A stretch of 64,000 nt of DNA. Source: a virus. Location of the stretch: positions 1 through 64,000 of IMG/VR virus record IMGVR_UViG_3300018984_000002; one strand, given 5' to 3'. Positions 49,116 through 56,444 of the stretch are shown here, in pieces. A model generated the notes under the pieces. That model had not been told where the DNA came from. It saw nothing but the letters and a program-made list of their open reading frames with translations, and made no database searches. The first letter of the stretch is position 1. Every line of letters begins with the position of its first letter. The position numbers and the translations under genes were made by a program.

Positions 49116-49278
49116 TATCATTATCTTTTTTGTTAATCTTAATCTGATTGTCTTTTTCTAATTCTTCTCTTAAATCCTGTAGATTAAGCTCAAGATACCT
49201 AATAGAATCTGGATTTACATTATGTTCTTTAGCTAGTTCTATTTGGTGTTCTATTTCTTCTGGTGTTAAATTGCACAT
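49093..49278 (-). CDS. Small helical protein, 61 aa
   Basis: ATG at 49278 preferred, with an AGGGTGA Shine-Dalgarno 5 bases upstream; a GTG at 49287 is possible. Charged helix (L-T-P-E-E-I-E-H-Q-I-E-L-A, then a long Leu/Glu helix) and a Lys/Asn-rich tail. It overlaps the methyltransferase start by about 23 bases, so both are probably translated together. Function unknown. Confidence 0.6.
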   Translation of the reverse strand: MCNLTPEEIEHQIELAKEHNVNPDSIRYLELNLQDLREELEKDNQIKINKKDNDNETKKKS

Positions 49279-49307
49279 AGTAGTCACCCTGATGAAAAAT
49301 TAGTAGT

Positions 49308-49586
49308 TTAGATAGAGTATGTCAAAATACATTTATTTTCCGGTACATATACTCTTACTACTCTGTCAGGCTTATTATCCCACAACCGATAATAATAATC
49401 TACAATGTGTTTCTTTACTTTTACTTTTCTGTAAGACAAATAACCTGCTTTGTTTAAACGTTGGTCAACTACTTCAAAACTTTCTCCACCTACAAATACA
49501 AGTGGATACACAGTCATTATTTGCAGATAAACTTGTTCGATAAGTTTGACTGCTAGGTTTTTTAAATTAATCATAGTTAATAGCAT
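49308..49586 (-). CDS. Hypothetical protein, 92 aa
   Basis: Mixed alpha/beta protein, with basic strands near the middle (Y-R-K-V-K-V-K-K-H-I-V-D-Y-Y). The start is at ATG 49586 or the next one at 49574. No family recognised. Lies between the RNA ligase and the small helical gene. Confidence 0.55.
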   Translation of the reverse strand: MLLTMINLKNLAVKLIEQVYLQIMTVYPLVFVGGESFEVVDQRLNKAGYLSYRKVKVKKHIVDYYYRLWDNKPDRVVRVYVPENKCILTYSI

Positions 49587-49590
49587 TTAA

Positions 49591-50571
49591 TTACTCTGAC
49601 TTTAATAAAAATTTATTTGAGATAACTTTAAAAGAAATTCGCGAGTATATATCGTCAGACACCAAAACCAAACCTTCGCGTTCTGTCTTACTATTCAACA
49701 TACTCTTATCTTCAGCTAAAGATAAGATGTAATCTAACTTTGTTGTTTCAGGAAATACAAGGTTAGAAGATATTACAGGTACAAATTTTAGCCCCAAACT
49801 ATCTGCTACATCTTGAGCATCAACTGGATTTAAATAACCTTGAGCTTTGATGTTAAATACATTAAATACATAAAGTTCTCTTTTATCTAAACCATATTTA
49901 TTTTTACGAATTCCAGGTCCAACTATTTCACCTTGAATAGCTAAATTAGTACCCTTTAAACTATTCTCTAATTTATATTCGTTAATGATTGCCCGAAAGT
50001 ATGTATCTAACCCTGAATCGATAGAAGCTGATTTTTTAGAACAAATACCAAAGGTATCTTTATACCAGTAAGCTGTAAATGAAATACCGTCTAATTTCTC
50101 GGTAATAGTCCAACTACGGTGAATTAAATCTGGAAGCTGAGAATTTATATTTTGAATACGCTCTAAAGTAGTACTAGGAATAAACCCAGGTAAACTACCC
50201 TCTGTTTGTGCATCATAATGAGTAATTCCTAATTCAGCTGTTACATCATCACCAATCTCTAAATATCTTTCTAGTCCACCTGTAGGTAAAACTAAACCTT
50301 GAGAAATTTGTCCTCGTAATTTAATAGTCTTAATGCGAAATCCTTCTTTACCATCTGCTAATTTACGATAGCAAGAGTTTCTTAAAAATTCGTATTCAGG
50401 TCTTACTGGTAAGAAAGAATCTATCTCACAATAAATAACTATATCACCTGGCTTATATTCTCCTTTCTTAACTACAGCTTGCCAACCATCAATAATAGCT
50501 AGTTCCAAATTGTCTGCATTAAGTATCTGTTTAATTTCAGATATTTGACGAATACTTGCAAGTTTACGCAT
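49591..50571 (-). CDS. RNA ligase (DRB0094/Rnl5-like), 326 aa
   Basis: C-terminal 175 residues form the nucleotidyltransferase core: motif I E-K-L-D-G (158-162) with the adenylated Lys159, motif III F-G-I-C-S-K-K region, motif IIIa/IV G-E-I-V-G-P-G (214-220), E-G-L-V-L (299-303), and motif V F-K-V-I-S-N-K-F-L (314-322). The N-terminal 130 residues are an OB-like region (V-K-K-G-E-Y-K-P-G-D-I-V-I-Y) typical of the Deinococcus DRB0094 family. It joins RNA ends, often repairing tRNA or rRNA cut by host defence. Next to it are an exonuclease-bearing and a methyltransferase-bearing operon. Confidence 0.85.
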   Translation of the reverse strand: MRKLASIRQISEIKQILNADNLELAIIDGWQAVVKKGEYKPGDIVIYCEIDSFLPVRPEYEFLRNSCYRKLADGKEGFRIKTIKLRGQISQGLVLPTGGLERYLEIGDDVTAELGITHYDAQTEGSLPGFIPSTTLERIQNINSQLPDLIHRSWTITEKLDGISFTAYWYKDTFGICSKKSASIDSGLDTYFRAIINEYKLENSLKGTNLAIQGEIVGPGIRKNKYGLDKRELYVFNVFNIKAQGYLNPVDAQDVADSLGLKFVPVISSNLVFPETTKLDYILSLAEDKSMLNSKTEREGLVLVSDDIYSRISFKVISNKFLLKSE

Positions 50572-50826
50572 TTAAAACTCCTTCGTTAAATTAATTAACT
50601 TTCTTAAGTCCGAAATATAAGTAGCTGTACGTTCTGTTAAATTTGAGCAATCTTTTTCTATACAGGTAACTAGTCTGTCTATGTTTTCTAACAACACGGG
50701 AGCTAATGATATTAGATTAGCTATACGTAAGTCACTATCTGCAATGCAAATTATTTCTTTTGTTTCGGCATCAACAATATCATAAATAATACCGTCACAC
50801 CAACTTTCTTGTACTTCCCACTTCAT
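50572..50826 (-). CDS. Hypothetical protein, 84 aa
   Basis: N-terminus beta-rich (W-E-V-Q-E-S-W-C-D-G-I-I-Y-D-I-V-D-A), C-terminus helical, with N-L-I-S-L-A-P-V-L-L-E-N-I-D-R-L. The pattern recurs in small phage proteins of unknown role. Directly abuts the RNA ligase start and the next gene, so it is part of one operon. Dispersed-repeat copy read in frame at 50607-50621. Confidence 0.6.
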   Translation of the reverse strand: MKWEVQESWCDGIIYDIVDAETKEIICIADSDLRIANLISLAPVLLENIDRLVTCIEKDCSNLTERTATYISDLRKLINLTKEF

Positions 50827-51069
50827 TTAATTATTCTCGCTATTAAGTGCTAATTCTAGTCTGCGTAATTCTTCTTTAACAGCTTCAATGTTGTTTTCAC
50901 ATTCGTCTCTATCTAAAATATATTGATCTTGTAGATCACTAAGTTTCTGTATATCTTCAGTAGATAATCTATCTAATTTTATATCATACAATTCGCTTAG
51001 TAATCTTTGGCGTTTTTCTAGTTGACTTAATTGTTTTCTAAGTATATTAATATAATTCTGCATTATCAT
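50827..51069 (-). CDS. Hypothetical coiled-coil protein, 80 aa
   Basis: Almost entirely heptad-like (L-R-K-Q-L-S-Q-L-E-K-R-Q-R-L-L then I-E-A-V-K-E-E-L-R-R-L-E), so an antiparallel coiled-coil hairpin is likely. ATGA overlap with the upstream gene. Function unknown. Confidence 0.6.
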   Translation of the reverse strand: MIMQNYINILRKQLSQLEKRQRLLSELYDIKLDRLSTEDIQKLSDLQDQYILDRDECENNIEAVKEELRRLELALNSENN

Positions 51070-51254
51070 TTCTTTTTATTGTTATAACCATCTTCAGCTA
51101 ATTCAATTAATGCGTTTACTATTTCTTTTTTTATATCAGGATCGTCAGTTAAACTTAAACTATTACTAAGTTCATTGGACGCTGCCTGAATATCATCTTC
51201 TTCTACATATTGTCTTGCTCTTTCTACACTTTGTTTTAGTTCCTCTTCTGTCAT
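51066..51254 (-). CDS. Hypothetical protein, 62 aa
   Basis: Short acidic helical protein (T-E-E-E-L-K-Q-S-V-E-R-A-R) with a Lys tail. ATGA overlap with the next gene. Head of the small operon that runs to the RNA ligase. Function unknown. Confidence 0.55.
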   Translation of the reverse strand: MTEEELKQSVERARQYVEEDDIQAASNELSNSLSLTDDPDIKKEIVNALIELAEDGYNNKKK

Positions 51255-51301
51255 TGCTTTGTCCTGATTTGATTTAGTGTTGTTTGGGTGTTAAAAAAAA
51301 T

Positions 51302-51335
51302 AAATCCTCCTAGTAAATAAAAACTAGGAAGATTT
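51302..51335 (-). terminator. Rho-independent terminator
   Basis: AAATCCTCCTAGT pairs with ACTAGGAAGATTT, one G-U pair, followed on the minus strand by TATTTTTTTT. Ends the 46-aa gene. Confidence 0.85.
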
Positions 51336-51352
51336 TAAGTTAACTAATTTAA

Positions 51353-51493
51353 TTAAACTATACCTAAAGCCTTAAGAAAAAATCCCACATCTTCAAATCT
51401 ATCAAAAATATGTTCTCTTTCTGAGCCAGAAAACTGCAATACATATTCCCAACTTTCGCCGTTTTGTTTGTAATGTAAATTAAATTCTCTCAT
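51353..51493 (-). CDS. Hypothetical protein, 46 aa
   Basis: ATG at 51493, TAA at 51353. Reads R-E-F-N-L-H-Y-K-Q-N-G-E-S-W-E-Y, then a helix with a Phe-rich end. Position in front of a good terminator supports it. No family recognised. Confidence 0.5.
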   Translation of the reverse strand: MREFNLHYKQNGESWEYVLQFSGSEREHIFDRFEDVGFFLKALGIV

Positions 51494-51500
51494 AATACTT

Positions 51501-51513
51501 ATATTTCGGACTA
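51501..51513 (-). repeat. Dispersed AGTCCGAAA element at a gene end
   Basis: ATATTTCGGACTA; its last bases form the TAG stop of the 50-aa gene, as also seen at 17201. Confidence 0.8.
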
Positions 51514-51663
51514 TTCTTTATTGGAATCTTTTGATTTAAAAATAGTAATCTTAGGCAGTGGAGATGGGAACACTATTGGTTTTATGTATTCTTCTTCTTT
51601 TATCACACTAGATACATTTATCTCTAATAATTGATGTATGTAGTTTTTAATTTTGTTAATCAC
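51511..51663 (-). CDS. Possible small protein with GTG start, 50 aa
   Basis: GTG at 51663, TAG at 51511, lying 2 bases after the preceding gene. Reads I-N-K-I-K-N-Y-I-H-Q-L-L, then a Pro-rich strand. No strong binding site beyond AAGAAGAA. Supported mainly by packing. Confidence 0.4.
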   Translation of the reverse strand: MINKIKNYIHQLLEINVSSVIKEEEYIKPIVFPSPLPKITIFKSKDSNKE

Positions 51664-51665
51664 TT

Positions 51666-51836
51666 TTATTCTTCTTTTATTTTTGGATATTCTATCTCTG
51701 CTTTCTGCCCGTCTGTTCTATCACTATCATCGTAATGTCCACGATAAGTAGTCCATTCGGCATCTTCTAAATTATTACAATCTTCTTTAGGTAAAGAATC
51801 ACCAGTTTTGTTTTCGTTATTTTTTGGGGTTGACAT
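51666..51836 (-). CDS. Hypothetical hydrophilic protein, 56 aa
   Basis: ATG at 51836 gives M-S-T-P-K-N-N-E-N-K. The protein is charged and probably disordered. Its start codon overlaps the divergent start of the KTSC gene (CATG). The open frame extends 5 codons further upstream, into that gene. Confidence 0.55.
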   Translation of the reverse strand: MSTPKNNENKTGDSLPKEDCNNLEDAEWTTYRGHYDDSDRTDGQKAEIEYPKIKEE

Positions 51837-52086
51837 GATTACTAATTTCACTCAAAACAAAGATAGTTTTATTCTTGCTTATTCGTATTCAGAACTAATA
51901 AATAGTCTGACAGTAATTATTAACAAACCCAATAACGCTTATCAGTATATAGGAGTCCCATTATCTGTGGTTAGTGAGTTTGCTAATAGCGAACATAAAG
52001 GTAAATACTTTAGTCAATACATTAAACCTAAATATCCTGTTCGTAAATTAAGTCCTGGGGAGTTTCGTTATGAGCTAAGAAATTAG
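51835..52086 (+). CDS. KTSC-domain-like protein, 83 aa
   Basis: ATG at 51835. The pattern A-Y-S-Y-S-E-L-I-N-S-L-T-V, then Y-Q-Y-I-G-V-P-L-S-V-V-S-E-F, S-E-H-K-G-K-Y-F and I-K-P-K-Y matches the KTSC domain (named after its K-T-S-C motif), found in small phage and bacterial proteins; the eponymous Ser/Cys is not kept. Role unknown, possibly a nucleic-acid-related accessory. Its 3' end overlaps a convergent gene by 12 bases. Confidence 0.65.
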   Translation: MITNFTQNKDSFILAYSYSELINSLTVIINKPNNAYQYIGVPLSVVSEFANSEHKGKYFSQYIKPKYPVRKLSPGEFRYELRN

Positions 52087-52236
52087 TTTCCAAGCTTGAT
52101 TAGTAAATTTTAAAAATGTACTACATTCAAAACAATACATTAAAGTATCTTCTTTATCAACTAAAGGCGGGGTCTTACTTATCTTAGTTAAACAACACCG
52201 TTTTAGCGGCATTACTACTGCACTGTTAATTGCCAT
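52075..52236 (-). CDS. Small cysteine-rich protein, 53 aa
   Basis: ATG at 52236, TAG at 52075. Reads M-A-I-N-S-A-V-V-M-P-L-K-R-C-C-L, then C-F-E-C, so a small zinc site is possible. Convergent with and overlapping the KTSC gene. Supported by composition and spacing only. Confidence 0.45.
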   Translation of the reverse strand: MAINSAVVMPLKRCCLTKISKTPPLVDKEDTLMYCFECSTFLKFTNQAWKLIS

Positions 52237-52246
52237 ATTTTTAAGC

Positions 52247-52262
52247 CCCAGTTAAGGGGCGT
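52247..52262. terminator. Short GC hairpin, possible terminator
   Basis: AGCCCC and GGGGC with a 6-base loop between two minus-strand genes, followed by GTTTTA on the plus strand. Direction unclear. Confidence 0.4.
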
Positions 52263-52266
52263 TTTA

Positions 52267-52413
52267 CTACTTATTGCCTTTTTCTGGTTCGGGTTTAGGT
52301 TCAGGTCTTTTCCATAGTTTATAACGCTGCATTTTAGGCGGTAGTTCTTGAAACTCTGTAAGAGTAACAGGGATTTGAGTCATGCCCTTTTCGTCGCGTA
52401 TTTCTTTATTCAT
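52267..52413 (-). CDS. Hypothetical protein, 48 aa
   Basis: ATG at 52413 overlaps the stop of the 27-aa frame upstream (ATGA). Reads M-T-Q-I-P-V-T-L-T-E-F-Q-E-L-P-P-K-M-Q-R-Y, then a Lys/Pro/Glu tail. Short but well packed. Confidence 0.5.
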   Translation of the reverse strand: MNKEIRDEKGMTQIPVTLTEFQELPPKMQRYKLWKRPEPKPEPEKGNK

Positions 52414-52493
52414 TGCTCATCCTCTTCTTCATCTTCCTGAGTATCATTATCTGTTGGATCATAACCCGGATATGTGTCTGTAGAATAAGTCAT
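52410..52493 (-). CDS. Possible acidic mini-protein, 27 aa
   Basis: ATG at 52493 to TGA at 52410. Reads M-T-Y-S-T-D-T-Y-P-G-Y-D-P-T-D, then seven acidic residues. ATGA overlap with the next gene suggests translational coupling. Confidence 0.4.
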   Translation of the reverse strand: MTYSTDTYPGYDPTDNDTQEDEEEDEQ

Positions 52494-52497
52494 ATTA

Positions 52498-52803
52498 CTA
52501 CTTCATTGCAATGTTATAAGCTTTGTCCCACACATACTGCGGTAATTTATATTCACGTCCATGATCTGGATAATTACCTAACATATCTTTACTAACTACT
52601 TTAGCGGCATCACTAATATCTTCTAACTGTTTTTTAGTTAACTGTTGTTTTTCTGGCGCTAATGATGCAATGTATTGACGGCGAGTTACAACTGAAAGAG
52701 AGTATGGTTGTTCAGTTTTAAAACCCCTACTAGTAGTTGGAAATTCTCTTTTAACACATTCTTGAATATAATTAATAGCTCTGGTTAATACGTTATCTTT
52801 CAT
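52498..52803 (-). CDS. Hypothetical protein, 101 aa
   Basis: Helical protein with K-Q-L-E-D-I-S-D-A-A-K-V-V-S and D-H-G-R-E-Y-K-L-P. The pattern is seen in small phage proteins of unknown role. Located in the minus-strand group before the RHH-like gene. Confidence 0.6.
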   Translation of the reverse strand: MKDNVLTRAINYIQECVKREFPTTSRGFKTEQPYSLSVVTRRQYIASLAPEKQQLTKKQLEDISDAAKVVSKDMLGNYPDHGREYKLPQYVWDKAYNIAMK

Positions 52804-52849
52804 GTTTAATTATCGTTGTTTTAAATTTACAGATTTAGTTATTTAAAAA

Positions 52850-53044
52850 CTAATAACTACTTTCAGCCATGTCATCTAAATCAAAATGAACTATTTTATC
52901 TTTACTTTTTACATCTATACAGTCCTCATCTTTAGCGGGTGGTGTAAGTTCTGGAGGTCCTTCCCAGTCTTCTGGTTCAATACCAGTGACATTACCTATT
53001 TTGTGTATATCACTTGAGTGTATTCTTCCACCTGTTTTTGACAT
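52850..53044 (-). CDS. Hypothetical acidic protein, 64 aa
   Basis: Contains E-P-E-D-W-E-G-P-P-E-L-T-P-P-A-K-D-E-D; probably disordered. 8 bases after the RHH-like gene and likely co-transcribed. Function unknown. Confidence 0.55.
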   Translation of the reverse strand: MSKTGGRIHSSDIHKIGNVTGIEPEDWEGPPELTPPAKDEDCIDVKSKDKIVHFDLDDMAESSY

Positions 53045-53052
53045 AATTTTAT

Positions 53053-53619
53053 TTAATAGCTAGTTAACCCAGTATTAATTTTGACTCCATGATTACTTGG
53101 CACAATATACGGAAATAATTCCATATTGTTTATCAACTCATAAGCTTTAAATCCCCCTATATTACAACCACCTTGACCTGTGTTATCAGAGTTAGAAGTT
53201 AATATATAATCTATCTGACTGCTTGGATGTATTGTTAAAACCAAAGTATTTTTTCTATCAAAATAATGTAGTTTTATGCCAGTAAATTTTGGTTCCAACA
53301 AAAATATTGGTGTAATTTTTGTATCCGCAACTATGCGTCTAGCTACATTTATTGCTGTCTTAGATATTGGTAATGTACCATAATTGTCCCAGTTTATAGG
53401 AAAAGATTCTATTTTATTTAGTTGTTCAAGAACATAAGAAGATAGCTCAGTGTTGTAGATATTTTCGGACTCTTGTTGTGGGCTTACTTTAGGTTCAGGT
53501 AAATTATCTATCAAATTAGACAAATAATTAGTCATTGTTGTTTCTTTTTCTTTAGCAAGCTGTCGTAGCTTGTCTAATCTTCTATTACTAATTTTTACAC
53601 TTAATCTGCTGGTTTCCAT
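53053..53619 (-). CDS. Ribbon-helix-helix-like DNA-binding protein with C-terminal domain, 188 aa
   Basis: The first 45 residues follow the RHH pattern: a basic strand (T-S-R-L-S-V-K-I-S), helix L-D-K-L-R-Q-L-A-K-E-K, a turn T-T-M-T-N, and a second helix Y-L-S-N-L-I-D-N-L. The C-terminal region starts L-N-K-I-E-S-F-P-I-N-W-D-N-Y-G-T-L-P-I-S, a pattern seen in small proteins of unknown function that pair with toxins or phage regulators. It could repress the block or act as an antitoxin. A dispersed-repeat copy is read as E-S-E-N. Confidence 0.65.
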   Translation of the reverse strand: METSRLSVKISNRRLDKLRQLAKEKETTMTNYLSNLIDNLPEPKVSPQQESENIYNTELSSYVLEQLNKIESFPINWDNYGTLPISKTAINVARRIVADTKITPIFLLEPKFTGIKLHYFDRKNTLVLTIHPSSQIDYILTSNSDNTGQGGCNIGGFKAYELINNMELFPYIVPSNHGVKINTGLTSY

Positions 53620-53728
53620 ATTGCTACCTAGTTGATAAAGTTATGCTATCATAAAACAAGCCACAAGAGCTAGTGATTAAACAACTCTTATGGCTAAAGT
53701 AAAACAATTCACTTTGATACATTATATC

Positions 53729-54451
53729 ATGTTTGAAATTCAAAATATTGACGGAGAGTTAGTTGTTGATTCTCGTTTGATTGCTCAAGAGTTTGGCATA
53801 CTGCATAATTCGCTTAAAGACACAATCAATGACAATGCAACAGATATAGAAGAAGATTTTGGTGTCATCCGTCGTGAATCCAAACCTTCTTTTACGTCAA
53901 ATCAAAATGAAACAGTATATTTTCTTACTGAGGATCAAGCGACATATATAATGACTCTTTCCAGAAATACTCCCCAAGTTAAAAAAGCTAAACGAAATTT
54001 GGTTCTTGCATTCACCAAAGCTAAGAAAATTATTCAAGATCAACAAATTGACATGAAAACAGTGTTAGGAATGCTACAAGGTATGCAGGATAAACTAACC
54101 CAACAAGAACAAACTATGCTACAGCTCACAGCCCGTACACAGCGGCTAGATGAACTCGAACAACAAGAACGTAGTTTTGGTCAAGCCGCACAAATACATT
54201 CTGGTTGTGCAGAAGTGCTAGTAGATCAAATGGAAAATGCTATTGACGATCAGCAAATGACTGCTATTGAATTTACACGTTATGCAGGTATAGATTCTAG
54301 TTACGCTCGTAAAATTGCCCGTACTGCAAGTGCATTTGAGAAATGTGGAAAAGGAATTGAAAGATGTCCGAAACAATATGGCACTAATCACTTATTGCTT
54401 GAAATGCGTTATTTAAAACAAGCAGCTAAAGTTGTTTTAAAACTAAATTAA
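53729..54451 (+). CDS. rha: Rha-family phage regulatory protein, 240 aa
   Basis: Start at ATG 53729; a longer frame begins at 53690. The N-terminal domain has the Rha pattern: D-S-R-L-I-A-Q-E-F-G-I-L-H, then Y-F-L-T-E-D-Q-A-T-Y-I-M-T-L-S-R-N-T-P-Q-V and K-R-N-L-V-L-A-F. Then a coiled coil (about 125-150) and a C-terminal domain with C-P-K-Q-Y-G. Rha proteins control lysogeny-linked or host-specific infection. It is the first gene of the right plus-strand block. Confidence 0.85.
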   Translation: MFEIQNIDGELVVDSRLIAQEFGILHNSLKDTINDNATDIEEDFGVIRRESKPSFTSNQNETVYFLTEDQATYIMTLSRNTPQVKKAKRNLVLAFTKAKKIIQDQQIDMKTVLGMLQGMQDKLTQQEQTMLQLTARTQRLDELEQQERSFGQAAQIHSGCAEVLVDQMENAIDDQQMTAIEFTRYAGIDSSYARKIARTASAFEKCGKGIERCPKQYGTNHLLLEMRYLKQAAKVVLKLN

Positions 54452-54492
54452 TATAATTAAATTAGCTTACTTTGCCACCTTGGTAAACCACG

Positions 54493-54523
54493 CCCGTAGT
54501 ACTAACTGCGGGTTTTTTATTAT
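54493..54523 (+). terminator. Rho-independent terminator
   Basis: CCCGTAGT (54493-54500) pairs with ACTGCGGG (54505-54512), one G-U pair, followed by TTTTTT. Ends the Rha-like gene. Confidence 0.9.
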
Positions 54524-54556
54524 AGATACAATAAACATAGATAATATTTTACTTTT

Positions 54557-54928
54557 ATGTCTAAAGAGAAACTAGAACCGTCACAGTGGGTAATAGATTA
54601 TGAAGCTTTCATTACAGCTACTGGAACAGCTCTTAGTGAGGGAGGAAACACAATAACAACTCTGGCAGGTATTACTTTAGCTGGTAGTGTGTTAATTACT
54701 TGTATAGTTTTACGGGCAGAACTTCAAGGGTCACTACAAGTATTGCTTAGTGGTATTGTTGGCGGCGCAATAGTTAGTGACCCTAAAAAAGGATTAAGTC
54801 AAACTTTTCAACGTCCTGTAGAAAATGCTATTGCTAGTACAAATCCACAAAACACTATTGTAAATACTTCTAGTACACAAACTGAAGATGACGAAGAATG
54901 GTTTGCACCTGAAGATATAAAACTATGA
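54557..54928 (+). CDS. Holin candidate, 123 aa
   Basis: Two hydrophobic segments (about 32-52, L-A-G-I-T-L-A-G-S-V-L-I-T-C, and 57-75, S-L-Q-V-L-L-S-G-I-V-G-G-A-I-V) and a hydrophilic acidic C-terminus. It is two genes upstream of the endolysin with ATGA overlaps, the standard place for a holin. Holins share no common sequence, so the call rests on topology and position. Confidence 0.6.
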   Translation: MSKEKLEPSQWVIDYEAFITATGTALSEGGNTITTLAGITLAGSVLITCIVLRAELQGSLQVLLSGIVGGAIVSDPKKGLSQTFQRPVENAIASTNPQNTIVNTSSTQTEDDEEWFAPEDIKL

Positions 54929-55167
54929 TTGATTTAGAGTTAGAGCTAGGGATAGCCTGGAAAGACAAAGCTAAAACTGATTACGAGTTGTATGCTGCAA
55001 TTGTCGAGAGATATAGCCATACAATACTGCCAAGCTGGGAAGAGTTACCTACTGAGTCACAATTGGCTTGGGAACTACCAGCAAGAGACACCGAAGCCCG
55101 TTTAAATGGCACTACTCATCCTCGTGATATATGGTACAAATTTGCAGAACGTCGTCTTAACAAATGA
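54925..55167 (+). CDS. Hypothetical protein in the lysis cassette, 80 aa
   Basis: Between the holin candidate and the endolysin, overlapping both by ATGA-type junctions. Reads L-E-L-E-L-G-I-A-W-K-D-K-A-K and ends W-Y-K-F-A-E-R-R-L-N-K, fully soluble. It might regulate lysis or belong to the tail; no family is recognised. Confidence 0.6.
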   Translation: MIDLELELGIAWKDKAKTDYELYAAIVERYSHTILPSWEELPTESQLAWELPARDTEARLNGTTHPRDIWYKFAERRLNK

Positions 55168-56378
55168 AAGTATGTGCAGCTGGAATTGAGTTAATAAAGA
55201 AGTTTGAAGGCTTACGTCTAGATGCATATTTAGATGCTGTTGGTGTTTGGACAATTGGTTATGGTAGTACAGGTAGTCGTGTGTACCCTGGTTTAAGTAT
55301 CAATCATGCGACAGCCCTACAATGGTTATATGACGACTTAACTATATTTGAAAATGCAGTTAACAGTTTAGTCAAAGTTCCCTTGAATGAAAATCAGTTT
55401 GCAGCTTTAGTTTCATTTGCTTACAACTGTGGAGCATCTGCATTAGCTAATTCAACAGCATTAAAACGACTAAATAATGAAGATTATGTTGGCTGCTGTG
55501 AAGCTATGCAATGGTACAACAAAGGTGATAACAAAATACTGCAAGGATTAGTGAATAGACGTAAAGCAGAAGTAGAGTTATTTAATAGTCCAGTAAATAT
55601 AACTAAAATGACTAGTACTAAAAATGTTGTGGGGGGCAAATGTAAAATTAAAACTTTGCGAGATACTACCTTTAATCACAGTGATTCAGATCGTGCAGGT
55701 GTTCGTGCTAATACCCAATTTAAAGTTTTAGCTTGGAAAAACATAGATGATTATTTAGTCATTACATTAGATAATCAGACACTAAAAGGTAAAAATACTT
55801 GGCAGGTTAAACAATCCGATGTTGTAATGAGTTTACCTAAAAATGACAATATACCTATTAAAACTAATAATACAAAAATACTTAAAGTACCCTATCTAAG
55901 TCAGTTAGATAACACCGAAGATCCTTATAGTACTTGTAACGTAACTAGCGTGGCAATGTGTATGGGTTATTTTGGACATCCATTAAGACGAAATAATGTG
56001 CAACTTGAAGATGAACTAAATCAGTATTGCACAAACAATAATTTAGATCGCCATGTCCCAGAAGATCTTGCTCATTTGTTTAAGGTGTATAGCTATGTAG
56101 ACAATTTTTCTCGTGCTGCAAAATGGTCAGATGTAAAATCTTGGTTGGATAGTGGTAATCCTACAATTGTTCACGGTTGGTTTACAGCTTCAGGACATAT
56201 TATCGCGATTATTGGTTACAACCAAAAGGGCTGGATTGTCCACGATCCTTACGGGGAGTGGTATCCAGAGGGGTATGACACGAATAGGCGTGGTGCTGGT
56301 TTAACCTATTCCTATGAAATGATGAAGCGGGTTTGCGGTACGGACGGAGATTTATGGATTCATTATGTTTCTAAATAA
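55164..56378 (+). CDS. Two-domain endolysin: GH24 lysozyme plus C39-like peptidase, 404 aa
   Basis: Residues 1-145 are a T4/lambda-type lysozyme (GH24) with the catalytic triad pattern Glu15, Asp24, Thr30 (E-x8-D-x5-T in K-F-E-G ... Y-L-D-A-V-G-V-W-T-I-G-Y-G). It cuts the glycan strands. A basic linker (about 150-225) looks SH3-like. Residues about 235-404 match C39-type papain-like peptidases (Peptidase_C39_2): Cys258 in S-T-C-N-V-T-S-V-A-M, His345 in S-G-H-I-I-A-I-I-G-Y, Asp361 in V-H-D-P-Y-G-E-W. The second domain probably cuts peptide stems or cross-bridges. A repeat copy follows directly after the stop. Confidence 0.85.
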   Translation: MKVCAAGIELIKKFEGLRLDAYLDAVGVWTIGYGSTGSRVYPGLSINHATALQWLYDDLTIFENAVNSLVKVPLNENQFAALVSFAYNCGASALANSTALKRLNNEDYVGCCEAMQWYNKGDNKILQGLVNRRKAEVELFNSPVNITKMTSTKNVVGGKCKIKTLRDTTFNHSDSDRAGVRANTQFKVLAWKNIDDYLVITLDNQTLKGKNTWQVKQSDVVMSLPKNDNIPIKTNNTKILKVPYLSQLDNTEDPYSTCNVTSVAMCMGYFGHPLRRNNVQLEDELNQYCTNNNLDRHVPEDLAHLFKVYSYVDNFSRAAKWSDVKSWLDSGNPTIVHGWFTASGHIIAIIGYNQKGWIVHDPYGEWYPEGYDTNRRGAGLTYSYEMMKRVCGTDGDLWIHYVSK

Positions 56379-56379
56379 A

Positions 56380-56397
56380 CCCTATTATTTCGGACTA
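56380..56397 (-). repeat. Dispersed AGTCCGAAA element, intergenic copy
   Basis: CCCTATTATTTCGGACTA immediately after the endolysin stop codon. Confidence 0.88.
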
Positions 56398-56444
56398 TTA
56401 TAATTCACACTAAAATATAACTATATTAAAAAGATTATAATTTT

